From Gp6-AA40 sp963742105 (lineage in GTDB: Bacteria > Acidobacteriota > Vicinamibacteria > Vicinamibacterales > UBA2999), in assembly GCA_963742105.1 (NCBI GenBank), contig CAVUKN010000005.1, forward strand, positions 558,001-622,000: DNA of 64,000 nt. Direction: 5' to 3'. This document shows positions 1 through 7,190 of the stretch, one piece after another (positions within the stretch are counted from its first letter, which is position 1; each line of letters begins with the position of its first letter). The position numbers were made by a program, and so were the translations under genes. Below the pieces are notes generated by a model, which saw only the letters and a list, made by a program, of their open reading frames with translations, searched no databases and was not told the DNA's origin.

Positions 1-89
1 AGTTGATGGCTGCCGGCGGAGCCTACCGAGACATGGTCCTGCGCCAGATGGAGACCGCACCGTCGAGCGGTGCGGAGGTCCTGCGGTGA
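1..89 (+). CDS. ABC transporter ATP-binding protein, C-terminal end (partial)
   Basis: An open frame enters at the left edge and stops with TGA at 87-89. The last residues contain LMAAGGAYRDMV, which resembles the extreme C-terminus of MsbA/LmrA-type ABC exporters, after the H-loop and the 'GTHxELL' segment. Only 28 codons are visible, so the assignment rests on this tail alone. A heptamer repeat element follows 12 bases after the stop. Moderate confidence. Confidence 0.5.
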   Translation, partial: LMAAGGAYRDMVLRQMETAPSSGAEVLR

Positions 90-100
90 GCGATGAGGTG

Positions 101-212
101 GGCTTTGGACGTTGGACTGTGGACCTGAGAGTGTGCGTTCAGGCACGCTCTGCCAAAGTCCAAAGTCCAAAGTCCAGTTGGGAGTTGGCCCTTTGGGAGT
201 TGGGAGTTTCCT
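101..212. repeat. Heptanucleotide repeat element, CTTTGGAC and TTGGGAG types
   Basis: The left arm at 101-124 carries GGAC-type units. The right arm at 151-176 carries their complement (CCAAAGTCC repeated with a 7-nt period). The arms could pair across a loop of about 27 bases. A TTGGGAG array at 178-211 follows and runs up to the stop codon of the minus-strand outer-membrane gene. This is one of about 25 such elements in the window. Confidence 0.85.
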
Positions 213-1407
213 ACTTCCCGAAGGTGTGTTCGATGGCAATCGTCGGGGTGAACTGCGCAGTCAGTCCGTTCTCGACGATCGGCAGCAGGACATGGGCATG
301 GAGGAGCCACGTCCCGGCGATGTTCCACTTCATTCCGGCCACTCCGAACGCCGTCGTCTCGGCATCACCCGTTGGCACGAGGCGGATGGTATCGACGCCG
401 GTAATGCGTGGGTGAGGCGCGGCCACCGGCTCGATCCGATCGAGGCCGTCGATGTTTCGCGCCAGCACCTCGCCGATCAGGGTGATTCGCGACGACGCTG
501 CCACCGCCACCGCGCCGCTGTAGGAGATCTCCCGGCCGATGCCGCCGGTTCCATACGTGAAGTTGCCGTGCACGCTGGTCACGCCCGCTTCATACGAACC
601 GAGGGCGGTGAATCGCATAGCCAGTTCGCCGGTTCCGAGCAGATCTTCTTCGCGTCCTGTCGGGAGGCGCGCCTCGACTCCAAAGGCTGCGGAGCCGGGC
701 CCGTCGGGCGTGAGCCGGATCTTCGAGCGCAGCGCGATGTCACCAAGTCCCGTCGTCTTGGCAGTGGCTCGAGCGAGGAGTGATTCCGTTCCCCTGTAGT
801 CGTTGACGCGCGAACCGCTGATGTTGAGCTGAATCAGTGGCACGGCCGCACCGACGTCGATGCGGTTGGTGACGCCGATGTTTCCGACGAACGTTGCAGT
901 GCGGGTTTCGATGTCGAGCGTCAGCCTCTCGGTGTCGAACGGCGTCGCTTCGTCCCGGAATTTGTTGGCGGTGGTCACCAGCGTTCCGTTCCTGAGATCG
1001 CTGCCGTCGAGCGACGTGAACTTCGAGTACTGCATGTTGAATCCGATCGACGCCTGGCCGGCGCCGGCCGTGAGCGCGCGCTCGACGTACAGCGGGCCGA
1101 ACGTCTGGCTGGCCCGTTCGACCGTGCCCAGCGTCGGGTTCAAGCGATAACTGAATCCGCTCGACGAACTGCTGATCGGCACGGTGGCGATCGACGCCAG
1201 GAGCGCGTTCGACAGCGTTTCCCGGGTGGCATCGGCGGCCGCGCGATCCTTGTCGAAGTCGCTGGTGGCGACCCCCTGGTTGGTCACGAGGAACGTCACG
1301 ATATCCTGCACGGTCGTCTGAGACGCCGGGGCGGTTGACTGGCCGGCGGCCGGTACGGCCAGGCCCGTCAGCAAAGTGAGAGTGGCGAAAAAGAAACGTC
1401 TGTTCAT
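211..1407 (-). CDS. Outer-membrane beta-barrel protein (MetA/phenol-degradation-like transporter fold)
   Basis: This encodes 398 residues with a clear signal peptide (NRRFFFATLTLLTGLAVPAAGQ). The rest is rich in short amphipathic strands ending in a C-terminal aromatic strand (AIEHTFGK), as expected of a porin-like barrel. The spacing and wording (GDIALRSKIRL, ARLPTGREEDLLGTG, a final ThrPro-strand) resemble the 'MetA-pathway of phenol degradation' outer-membrane family. No substrate can be assigned. The start ATG lies in TGAGGAGTAATG, where the TGA is the stop of the upstream lipoprotein gene and GAGGAG is the ribosome site. The two genes are therefore almost certainly co-transcribed and translationally coupled. 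Confidence 0.8.
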   Translation of the reverse strand: MNRRFFFATLTLLTGLAVPAAGQSTAPASQTTVQDIVTFLVTNQGVATSDFDKDRAAADATRETLSNALLASIATVPISSSSSGFSYRLNPTLGTVERASQTFGPLYVERALTAGAGQASIGFNMQYSKFTSLDGSDLRNGTLVTTANKFRDEATPFDTERLTLDIETRTATFVGNIGVTNRIDVGAAVPLIQLNISGSRVNDYRGTESLLARATAKTTGLGDIALRSKIRLTPDGPGSAAFGVEARLPTGREEDLLGTGELAMRFTALGSYEAGVTSVHGNFTYGTGGIGREISYSGAVAVAASSRITLIGEVLARNIDGLDRIEPVAAPHPRITGVDTIRLVPTGDAETTAFGVAGMKWNIAGTWLLHAHVLLPIVENGLTAQFTPTIAIEHTFGK

Positions 1408-1413
1408 TACTCC

Positions 1414-3015
1414 TCAACGAATTCCGATGCTCATCCCACCGTTGCCGCCGGCGCCGCCCCCGCCCCCGCGATCCGCCGAATTGTCGGTGTTGATCGCACC
1501 GCCACCTCCGCCGCCACCGCCTCGATTCGAGGGCCCCCCGGCGACGGTGAGGCCTTTGCCGCCGCCGCCACCGCCACCGGCCGAATCGTTACTGTTGACG
1601 TCGCGGGCACCCTCTCCACCGGCGCCCGAGTCGCTGGTTCCACTGCTTCCTGGCCCACCGAACGCACCGTTACCGCCGGCACCGCCGGATGCACCACCCG
1701 CGGCACCAGGCGCGCCCCCCACTTTCGAGGATTGCTCGTTGGAATTGCCGCCACCGCCACCACCACCCGTGTTGAATCCGGATGTGCCACCGCCTGGCTG
1801 GGCGGCCGCCGAACCGAATGCACCGCCGTTGCCACCTGCACCTCCGGGGACACCGGCACCGGCCGAGACCGACCCGCCACCACCACCGGGTCCCGATACC
1901 GTCGTCCCGCCGCTGCCGCCGCTGCCGCCGGCCAGCTGGACATAGAACGTGCCCCCAAGGGTACGGAAGTAGCTCTGACTGCCCGAGGATCCGTTCCCGG
2001 CGACGTTGCCACTCCCTTCAGTGGCGCCAGCGCCGCCCGTTCCGCCCGTGCCGACGACCGCCTGATAGCTCGTGAGGGGCTCGACAGTGATGGTTTGCCC
2101 CGACACATTCGCGGCTCCGCCTCCGCCTCCGCCTCCGCCTGCGGTGACGCTGCCACCGTCGTCACGTCGCTTGCCGCCTCCACCGCCACCCCCGCCGGCG
2201 ACGCCGCGCACGACAATGGTGCCGGCGCGATTGAAGGTGATGACATAGGTGCCCGGGTCCAGGCTCAAGGTCCCTGACGTGTCGAAGTTATGGATGCCGG
2301 CCCTCGTCCCCGCGTAGGTCGCGATCAATGGCTGGGGCGGCGGGGGCGGAGGCGGTGGCAGATTCGGATCCGTCGGCGACCCGGGAAGCGTTGGAGGCGA
2401 CGGCTCACCCGAACTCGCGGACGTCTGGTTCACCTCGACGAGGGTGTCACCAAGGCGGAGCGTCGCCGTTCGCTCCGCATCGGGGTTCGCACTGGCCACG
2501 TACTCCGCGGATCCGTTCCCTGTTCCGCTCGTTCGAGTCCCCCGCAGCCACGGGGGGCTGGGGGACGCCTGCCACGGACATCCGGGAGTTGCCGCCACCC
2601 CGATGGTTACCGTGCCACCCGCGGCCGGCACGTCCACCGACGGCGCATTCCAGGCGATCCGGCACGCCGCCGCGTCCTGCTGTACCGGCAGCTTCGCCCC
2701 GTTCACCGCAATCGTGGCGCTGCGGCTGATGCCGTTCGGATTTTCTGCCACCATCACGGCGACCGCGGTTTCCCCCTGGCCGGTGTGGGGCGTGATCTGA
2801 ACCCATGCGGCGTCAGTTTCAACCGTCCAGGCACACTCCCTGGCGGTTGCGACGGTGGCCGCGAATTCTCCGCCGCCAGCGGTGACCGAGCCGGGCACCC
2901 CAGTCACCGATGATGCGCATCGCTGGTTGCTCGGAGACGACAGCTCAGAGACAGTCGTACTCCCGCACGCGGCAACGGCGGCGAGACAAAGCCCGACGAG
3001 CAAAGAGCGAATCAC
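1414..3015 (-). CDS. Lipoprotein with two BACON-like domains and a glycine-rich C-terminal domain
   Basis: I start it at the GTG at 3013-3015, with GGAG 10 nt upstream. This gives a lipoprotein signal (VIRSLLVGLCLAAVAAC), whereas the longer frame begins with unrelated sequence. After the lipobox come two BACON-like modules (cores ECAWTV..AAWVQI and GCPWQAS..PPWLRG, each ending in a V-x-Q strand), a poly-proline linker and a C-terminal half that is mostly Gly. That half starts with a beta segment (GTYVITFNRAGTIVVRGVAGGGGGGGG), the pattern of the Gly_rich_2 domain of phage tail and bacterial surface proteins. BACON domains are usually extracellular, glycan- or mucin-associated Ig-like modules. 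Probably a surface lipoprotein working with the barrel protein encoded next. Confidence 0.8.
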   Translation of the reverse strand: MIRSLLVGLCLAAVAACGSTTVSELSSPSNQRCASSVTGVPGSVTAGGGEFAATVATARECAWTVETDAAWVQITPHTGQGETAVAVMVAENPNGISRSATIAVNGAKLPVQQDAAACRIAWNAPSVDVPAAGGTVTIGVAATPGCPWQASPSPPWLRGTRTSGTGNGSAEYVASANPDAERTATLRLGDTLVEVNQTSASSGEPSPPTLPGSPTDPNLPPPPPPPPQPLIATYAGTRAGIHNFDTSGTLSLDPGTYVITFNRAGTIVVRGVAGGGGGGGGKRRDDGGSVTAGGGGGGGGAANVSGQTITVEPLTSYQAVVGTGGTGGAGATEGSGNVAGNGSSGSQSYFRTLGGTFYVQLAGGSGGSGGTTVSGPGGGGGSVSAGAGVPGGAGGNGGAFGSAAAQPGGGTSGFNTGGGGGGGNSNEQSSKVGGAPGAAGGASGGAGGNGAFGGPGSSGTSDSGAGGEGARDVNSNDSAGGGGGGGKGLTVAGGPSNRGGGGGGGGAINTDNSADRGGGGGAGGNGGMSIGIR

Positions 3016-3180
3016 TGGATGGACACTCCGGGACCCGGTAATTTTAGCCTTGCCGTCCACAAAATCGATGAGGTAGCGGGTGATGCCAGTAATTTCCCGG
3101 TATCGACCCGATCGTGCCGGGCAACGCGACGCGCTTGGGCATGCGCCCGATCTTGGCGGGTATTCGGGAAAGTGCCGACC

Positions 3181-3203
3181 CCGGTGTTCAACGCCAACAC
3201 CGG
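3181..3203. other. Inverted repeat between divergent genes
   Basis: CCGGTGTT and AACACCGG form a perfect 8-bp inverted repeat with a 7-nt spacer. It lies between the minus-strand lipoprotein gene and the plus-strand NIPSNAP-like gene. It could be an operator or a small hairpin. No poly-T follows, so a terminator is unlikely. Confidence 0.5.
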
Positions 3204-3220
3204 AGGCAAGGCGGATCATA

Positions 3221-3254
3221 GGATTCAGGAATCAGGAATCAGGAATCAAGAATC
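3221..3254. repeat. AATCAGG heptanucleotide array
   Basis: Four imperfect units of AATCAGG (7-nt period) lie about 35 nt upstream of the plus-strand start at 3287. The same unit occurs at 24317-24367 and 32814-32903. Confidence 0.8.
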
Positions 3255-3286
3255 GCTAGATCTACTGAGGTACGCAAGGAGGCAGT

Positions 3287-3586
3287 ATGTTCATCGTGCG
3301 CGACATCATGTACTGCAAGCCAGGGCAGGTCAGGCCGATGGTGCAGAAGTTTCTCGCCTTGTCGAAGCTCGTTCAGAAACTGGGGTTTGGTCCCATGCGG
3401 ATCATGACGGACGTGAGTGCCGAACGCTATTGGACCGTCGTTGCGGAAATCGAGGTCCCCAATCTCGAGGAGTACGCGCAGAAGTCGCGCGAGTCGATGG
3501 GCATGAAGGAATTTCAGGAGGCGATGCAGGGGTACCACGACCTGATCGACACCGGCCGGCGCGAGATCTACCAGCTGGAGCAGTGA
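3287..3586 (+). CDS. NIPSNAP/dimeric alpha-beta barrel-like small protein
   Basis: This encodes 99 residues. The start is fixed by AAGGAGG just upstream of ATG. The beta-alpha-beta pattern (FIVRDIMYCKPGQVRPMVQKFLALS... RIMTDVSAERYWTVVAEIEVPNLEEY... GYHDLIDTGRREIYQLE) fits the ferredoxin-like dimeric alpha-beta barrel fold of NIPSNAP and ABM-type proteins. Members range from monooxygenases to proteins of unknown role, and no catalytic residue is evident. The GH19 gene begins 27 nt after the stop with its own AGGAGG, so the two may share a transcript. Confidence 0.7.
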   Translation: MFIVRDIMYCKPGQVRPMVQKFLALSKLVQKLGFGPMRIMTDVSAERYWTVVAEIEVPNLEEYAQKSRESMGMKEFQEAMQGYHDLIDTGRREIYQLEQ

Positions 3587-3613
3587 CTCCGACACAGGAG
3601 GGACTATGACGGG

Positions 3614-4273
3614 ATGGCGGGTATGAAAACACACATCGAGATGCTCAAGGAAATGGGCGTGTCCGACGCTGACGCCGAGCAATACCTGCACCCTCTCGAG
3701 GATTCGCTGCCGAAGCACGGCATCGCCGACTCGCGGTTACGCCTCGCTCACTTCTTCGCTCAGGTCCTGCACGAGTCCGGCTGCATGCGATTCGACATGG
3801 AGAACCTGAACTACTCCTCCGACGCGTTGCAAAGGGTGTTCGGCAAGTACTTCGCGACGAAGGAGGAGGCCGATCGATATGCGCGCAACCCGGAGAAAAT
3901 CGCGAATCGCGTCTACGCCAACCGCATGGGCAACGGCGACGAGACGAGCGGCGACGGCTGGAAGTACCGTGGTCGCGGACTGATTCAGCTGACCGGCCGG
4001 ACCAACTACAAGGCCTTCGCGGAATGGATCGGAGACCCGCGGGTGATGGACGAACCCGACCTCGTGTCCAGCGAGTACGCGGTGCATTCAGCCGTCTTCT
4101 TCTGGGTCAGAAACGATCTGAACAAGTTTGCCGACAAGGACGACGTCGTTGGCCTGACGACGAGGATCAATGGCGGGCTGAACGGCCTGGCCCACCGGCG
4201 CGAACTGTTGAACAAGGCCAATGGTCTGCTGGCCATGCTCAATCTGGGCAGCGGAGCGATCATGAACGCCTAG
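3614..4273 (+). CDS. Glycoside hydrolase family 19 chitinase/endolysin-like protein
   Basis: This encodes 219 residues, the usual size of stand-alone bacterial GH19 lysozyme-like enzymes. GH19 hallmarks are visible: an N-terminal helix with AHFFAQVLHESGCM (catalytic Glu in the HES motif), NRMGNGDETSGDGWKYRGRGLIQLTGRTNY (second acidic residue region and the GRGxxQLTGR motif) and TTRINGGLNGLAHR (substrate-binding INGG). It should cleave beta-1,4 GlcNAc linkages in peptidoglycan or chitin. No signal peptide is seen, as in phage-type endolysins, but there are no phage structural genes nearby. The ATG at 3614 sits 11 nt after AGGAGG; an internal ATG at 3623 is an alternative. Confidence 0.85.
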   Translation: MAGMKTHIEMLKEMGVSDADAEQYLHPLEDSLPKHGIADSRLRLAHFFAQVLHESGCMRFDMENLNYSSDALQRVFGKYFATKEEADRYARNPEKIANRVYANRMGNGDETSGDGWKYRGRGLIQLTGRTNYKAFAEWIGDPRVMDEPDLVSSEYAVHSAVFFWVRNDLNKFADKDDVVGLTTRINGGLNGLAHRRELLNKANGLLAMLNLGSGAIMNA

Positions 4274-4323
4274 CCGACGGGTAGGTGCTCGGCACGCCTC
4301 GGAGACTGGAGGCGTCGAGGACA

Positions 4324-4604
4324 CGGGGCAACGGGTTCACCAACGGTGAAACGGGGGAACGGGGACGAACGGAAGCAGCGATCTCACCGCATCATCGAGC
4401 TGGAGCCGGAATCAGAGGCTGTCGACCGGGCTCCGCGACGCGGAGCCACCTGCATGCCCGAAAGGCTCGCACGCAAACCGCCGGAGCTTCGTGCAGCGGC
4501 TTGCATGCGGGCCATTCGGACGTGCAGAGCCGACTTCGTCGGCTGGTCGACAGCCCCCGTTCGTCTCCGTTTCCCCGTTGCCCCGTTTGTGATCCCGTTA
4601 CCGC
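4324..4604. repeat. Inverted pair of AACGGGG-type repeat arms (gap between GH19 and exported protein genes)
   Basis: The left arm at 4324-4372 (units close to AACGGGG) and the right arm at 4556-4604 are mutual reverse complements, including the outer words GCAACGGGTTCAC and GTGATCCCGTTACC. The same paired arms occur at 49061-49106 and 50016-50061, where they enclose an IS256 remnant. The spacer of about 180 bases and the rest of the 4274-4717 gap hold no gene that I can support. Confidence 0.8.
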
Positions 4605-4717
4605 CGCCATCTCCGCTCTCATCATCGTTGCCACCGCGTGTCGCTGGGAGCCCCGACCTCCAGGCCCGATTCGAACGGCGAAGCCAAAGCCATTTCGAAC
4701 GCCCTTTGTCTAGTCGT

Positions 4718-5215
4718 TTACCTTTCGCACCTCGGAGCGACGGTCTTGACTGAGGCGACGAGGAACTGACTCGTCGCACCACGAGCGACCTTCACCGTCT
4801 TCGCCGTCGATGACGTCTTGTCCGGCCCGTTCTCGACGTCGACCTTCGTGGTTTCCTTGATCTCGATCTTGTCGTCGCGGTCGCCCTTCGTGGCGGCCGG
4901 CACGACGACACCGGTCAGTTCCACCTGGTGATCGATATACGACCCAAGGTCGAGCCCGTCGCGTTCGACCAGCGCGTAGACCGGTTCGCCGGAGGGCGTG
5001 GTCTTGCCCTGCTTGTCCGGCGTCGCTCGTTCCGAGGTGATGTTCGTCAGCAGGAAGTTGGTGGCGCCGCCGATCATGACGCAACCGGTCACCGTGACCA
5101 CCTGGCCGTTGTCGGATTTCACCTTGGTATTCGTCGTCGTCTTCGCGTCCTGGGCCGCGGCGACCGCGCCGGCCAGCAGTGACGCCAACAGAAAAGCGAA
5201 GGTACCGTGCCGCAT
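4718..5215 (-). CDS. Exported protein of unknown function
   Basis: The start is the ATG at 5213-5215 with GGAGGTGAG 5 nt upstream. Longer frames are rejected because this start places a clean signal peptide (RHGTFAFLLASLLAGAVAAAQ) at the N-terminus. The mature part (about 145 residues) has a beta-rich segment (GQVVTVTGCVMIGGATNFLLTNI ... YALVERDGLDLGSYIDHQVELTGVVV), suggesting a small OB-like or lipocalin-like beta barrel, then a charged region (DRDDKIEIKETTKVDVE). Similar small exported proteins are frequent in Acidobacteriota but have no known role. It diverges from the next gene across 100 bp. Confidence 0.7.
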   Translation of the reverse strand: MRHGTFAFLLASLLAGAVAAAQDAKTTTNTKVKSDNGQVVTVTGCVMIGGATNFLLTNITSERATPDKQGKTTPSGEPVYALVERDGLDLGSYIDHQVELTGVVVPAATKGDRDDKIEIKETTKVDVENGPDKTSSTAKTVKVARGATSQFLVASVKTVAPRCER

Positions 5216-5304
5216 GAGCTCACCTCCCGTGTCGAGCAATGCTGCCCATGGGGATGCATCCGGCGCGCCATCGCGACTTCGCCTTTGCTCCGACAGTCGC
5301 TTGA

Positions 5305-5310
5305 TACAAT
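5305..5310 (+). promoter_or_regulatory. Possible -10 box (TACAAT) for the 5316 gene
   Basis: TACAAT ends 5 nt before the ATG at 5316. If used, the transcript would be leaderless or nearly so. No convincing -35 is seen. The same hexamer stands 11 nt before glgB (42485-42490) and 13 nt before the radical-SAM start (20861-20866). Confidence 0.35.
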
Positions 5311-5315
5311 GCAAC

Positions 5316-5630
5316 ATGTCCCAAACGATAGAGGTGAGGCTCCGGCTTCCTGTCCGATCGCAAATCAAGTCTGCTGCCTTTCCTTACGGCGTCGGTGATA
5401 TCCGCTTCAGCAAGAAGACAGAGGTCGAGACGCTTCCCAAGGTCGGCGAGACGTTCCCGATGTCAGCCGGCTCGCTCACGTTCCCGTGCAAAGTCATCCA
5501 GCGGAACTGGGACGAACACAGCAGCATGTTCATCGTGGCCTGCGAGTACGGGGGTACCGCGAGAATCTCCCACGAGGATTACCTGACGATTCTCGAAGCG
5601 CCAGACTGGACCCCTCGGGCATTGCTCTAA
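5316..5630 (+). CDS. Conserved small protein of unknown function
   Basis: This encodes 104 residues from the ATG at 5316; upstream in-frame sequence overlaps the divergent gene and is not protein-like. It has no signal peptide or membrane segment. The sequence alternates short strands (IEVRLRLPV, TFPCKVIQRNW, MFIVACEYGG, EDYLTILEAPDW), suggesting a small beta protein. No family is recognised. It lacks a ribosome-binding site, which fits the TACAAT box close to the start and a leaderless message. Confidence 0.6.
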   Translation: MSQTIEVRLRLPVRSQIKSAAFPYGVGDIRFSKKTEVETLPKVGETFPMSAGSLTFPCKVIQRNWDEHSSMFIVACEYGGTARISHEDYLTILEAPDWTPRALL

Positions 5631-5845
5631 GCGCCTGCGCTTTTCCATCACCGGAGCCGTCGCCGGTGCTGTTTCGTTGGACTCAGCGCGGCATGTGTTC
5701 CCAGCCTGAGTAAGCTTCTATTGCAAGGACTTTCAGACACAGTGGGACGGTAGTGAGAGGGCGATTCGGCGCAGATGCGGCGCGAGCCGCAGGCGGCCGG
5801 AAGACGGCCCATCAGCCAGTCAGAAAGGATCGGAGCGAGGGAGGA

Positions 5846-5936
5846 TGGCGGAGAGGGAGGGATTCGAACCCCCGTGCCGGTTACCCGACAAGACGCTTTC
5901 GAGGCGCCCCCGTTACGACCACTTCGGTACCTCTCC
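5846..5936 (-). tRNA. tRNA-Ser (anticodon CGA)
   Basis: On the minus strand, GGAGAGG (5936 side) pairs with CCTCTCC, followed by discriminator G and an encoded CCA (5846-5848). The anticodon stem-loop reads GGCGC-CTCGAAA-GCGTC, anticodon CGA, which decodes UCG. A long variable arm and the T-loop GGTTCGAATCC are present, as expected for a class II tRNA-Ser. Length with CCA is 91 nt. Confidence 0.95.
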
Positions 5937-6052
5937 GGGTCGGTGCGCCATCCGCGGATCGCAGACAGCACGCTCGTCGCCGTGCTCGGCGAGCACGCGA
6001 ACACGTCATTATACCTGCCGTGCCGCTGGGTCGGCCAGCGGCGGCACGCCTT

Positions 6053-6509
6053 TCACCGCCTGCCGCCTCTCGCGGAAAAACTGCTGGATGAGGTCGCGGC
6101 ATTCCGCTTCCAGAACACCGCCGGCGACACCGTGAACCGATGATTCAACTGCGGAATGTCGAGCAGTCTGGCGGTTGAGACGAGTGCACCGGTTTTCGGC
6201 TCCGGCGCACCGTACACCACCTCGCGCACCCGCGCGTGCACGAGTGCGCCGACACACATGACGCAGGGTTCCACCGTGACGTAGACCGTGGCGTCGAGCA
6301 GCCGGTAGTTGCCGATCGGTCTTCGCCGCGTCCCGCAGCACCAGGATCTCGGCGTGCGCCGTGGGATCGACAGCCGTGATCGGCTGGTTGAAGGCGCGGG
6401 CGACGATCTGATCGTCGATGACGAGGACGGCGCCGATCGGCACTTCGCCCGCTGCCAGTCCCAGCCGGGCCTGCTCGAGCGCGGCCGCCATGAACGTGTC
6501 GTGACTCAC
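6053..6509 (-). CDS. tadA: tRNA-specific adenosine deaminase TadA, with a frameshift
   Basis: TadA converts A34 to inosine in tRNA-Arg(ACG). The N-terminal frame gives MSHDTFMAAALEQARLGLAAGEVPIGAVLV and the zinc/catalytic HAE motif (TAHAEILVLRDAAK). The frame then shifts by +1 around 6316-6322. The correct continuation, in another frame, is IGNYRLLDATVYVTVEPCVMCVGALVHARV with the PCxxC zinc motif, and it stops at 6053. Removing one base restores a protein of about 151 residues. tadA is usually essential, so a sequencing insertion is the likelier cause. It lies about 115 bp downstream of the tRNA-Ser gene on the same strand. Confidence 0.85.
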
Positions 6510-6538
6510 GCGGCGAACGTATCACGACGGCCTGAGCC

Positions 6539-6577
6539 GTCCCTGCCCCTGTCCCCTGCCCCCGTGTCCCCTGCCCT
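6539..6577. repeat. CCTGTCC/CCTGCCC heptanucleotide array
   Basis: About five C-rich 7-nt units lie directly upstream of tadA's start. The same type of array occurs at about 20042-20082 and 52893-52917. Confidence 0.75.
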
Positions 6578-6688
6578 TACTTCCGACGCCGATGTTCGCC
6601 TCTCCCAGAGTTCCTACGAAAACGTCCATCGATTGGCGGGCCTGAAGACCCGGTGTGCGCACGACGTGTGATGGCCGTCCTGCGCGGC

Positions 6689-6946
6689 CTACGCAATCCG
6701 CCTCGCGTGCCTGACAGGCGGTCCGACGGGCTGGCCGGCGGCTGGCCGCGACGGGCGCTGCCGGCGGACAATCGTTCTTCGTGCGGTCCAGTGCAGGAAT
6801 CCTGCGTCGACAAGGCCGTCCAGCACGAACCGGCAGTCGTCGGGCCCGATGTGCCACAGGCGGGCGGCCTGGCCGAGCGTCAGTTCCATCGCCGGCGTCT
6901 CGTCGAAGTCGCGGCGAATTTGATCGACCACTTCTGCGTAACGCAT
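6689..6946 (-). CDS. Small winged-helix-like hypothetical protein
   Basis: This encodes 85 residues. The core (QIRRDFDETPAMELTLGQAARLWHIGPDDCRFVLDGLVDAGFLHWTARRTIVRR) has the helix-turn-helix-then-wing pattern of a compact winged helix: LTLGQAARLWHI as the first helices, DDCRFVLDGLVDAGFL as the recognition region. The basic C-terminal tail may contact DNA. No strong ribosome site is seen. It diverges from the GAF-phosphorylase gene across about 240 bp, so a regulatory link is possible but unproven. Confidence 0.6.
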   Translation of the reverse strand: MRYAEVVDQIRRDFDETPAMELTLGQAARLWHIGPDDCRFVLDGLVDAGFLHWTARRTIVRRQRPSRPAAGQPVGPPVRHARRIA

Positions 6947-7190
6947 GCGCTTACTTCAGCAAGCGAAGCGCCATTGGCGACGCTCCTGTCGTCCGGCGTC
7001 ATGTCGTTGCCGTGTCGACGAGTTGCGTCGGCCGGCACGAGCGGTGGCGAACGCGGAGCACGACACGAATTCGTTCGACTCACCGTCTTTGGTGACGTAT
7101 TCGTCTGAATCGTCAATCGTCCGTGCAGAGATCAGGCCTGATTGCACTATCCGGATGGGGCAACGATCTTGCTCGCTCTTTCTCACACCT

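Noticed and set aside
1376..1945. Plus-strand proline-rich frame
   Set aside because: It is the exact complement of the glycine-rich part of the lipoprotein gene; GGC/GGT codons read as Pro on the other strand.
3614..4273. Prophage, suggested by the GH19 endolysin-like gene
   Set aside because: No phage structural, packaging, holin or integrase gene lies nearby; GH19 genes also occur as chromosomal singletons.
4650..4700. tRNA-like fragment (CCGATTCGAACGG T-loop word)
   Set aside because: No acceptor or anticodon stem can be drawn around it.
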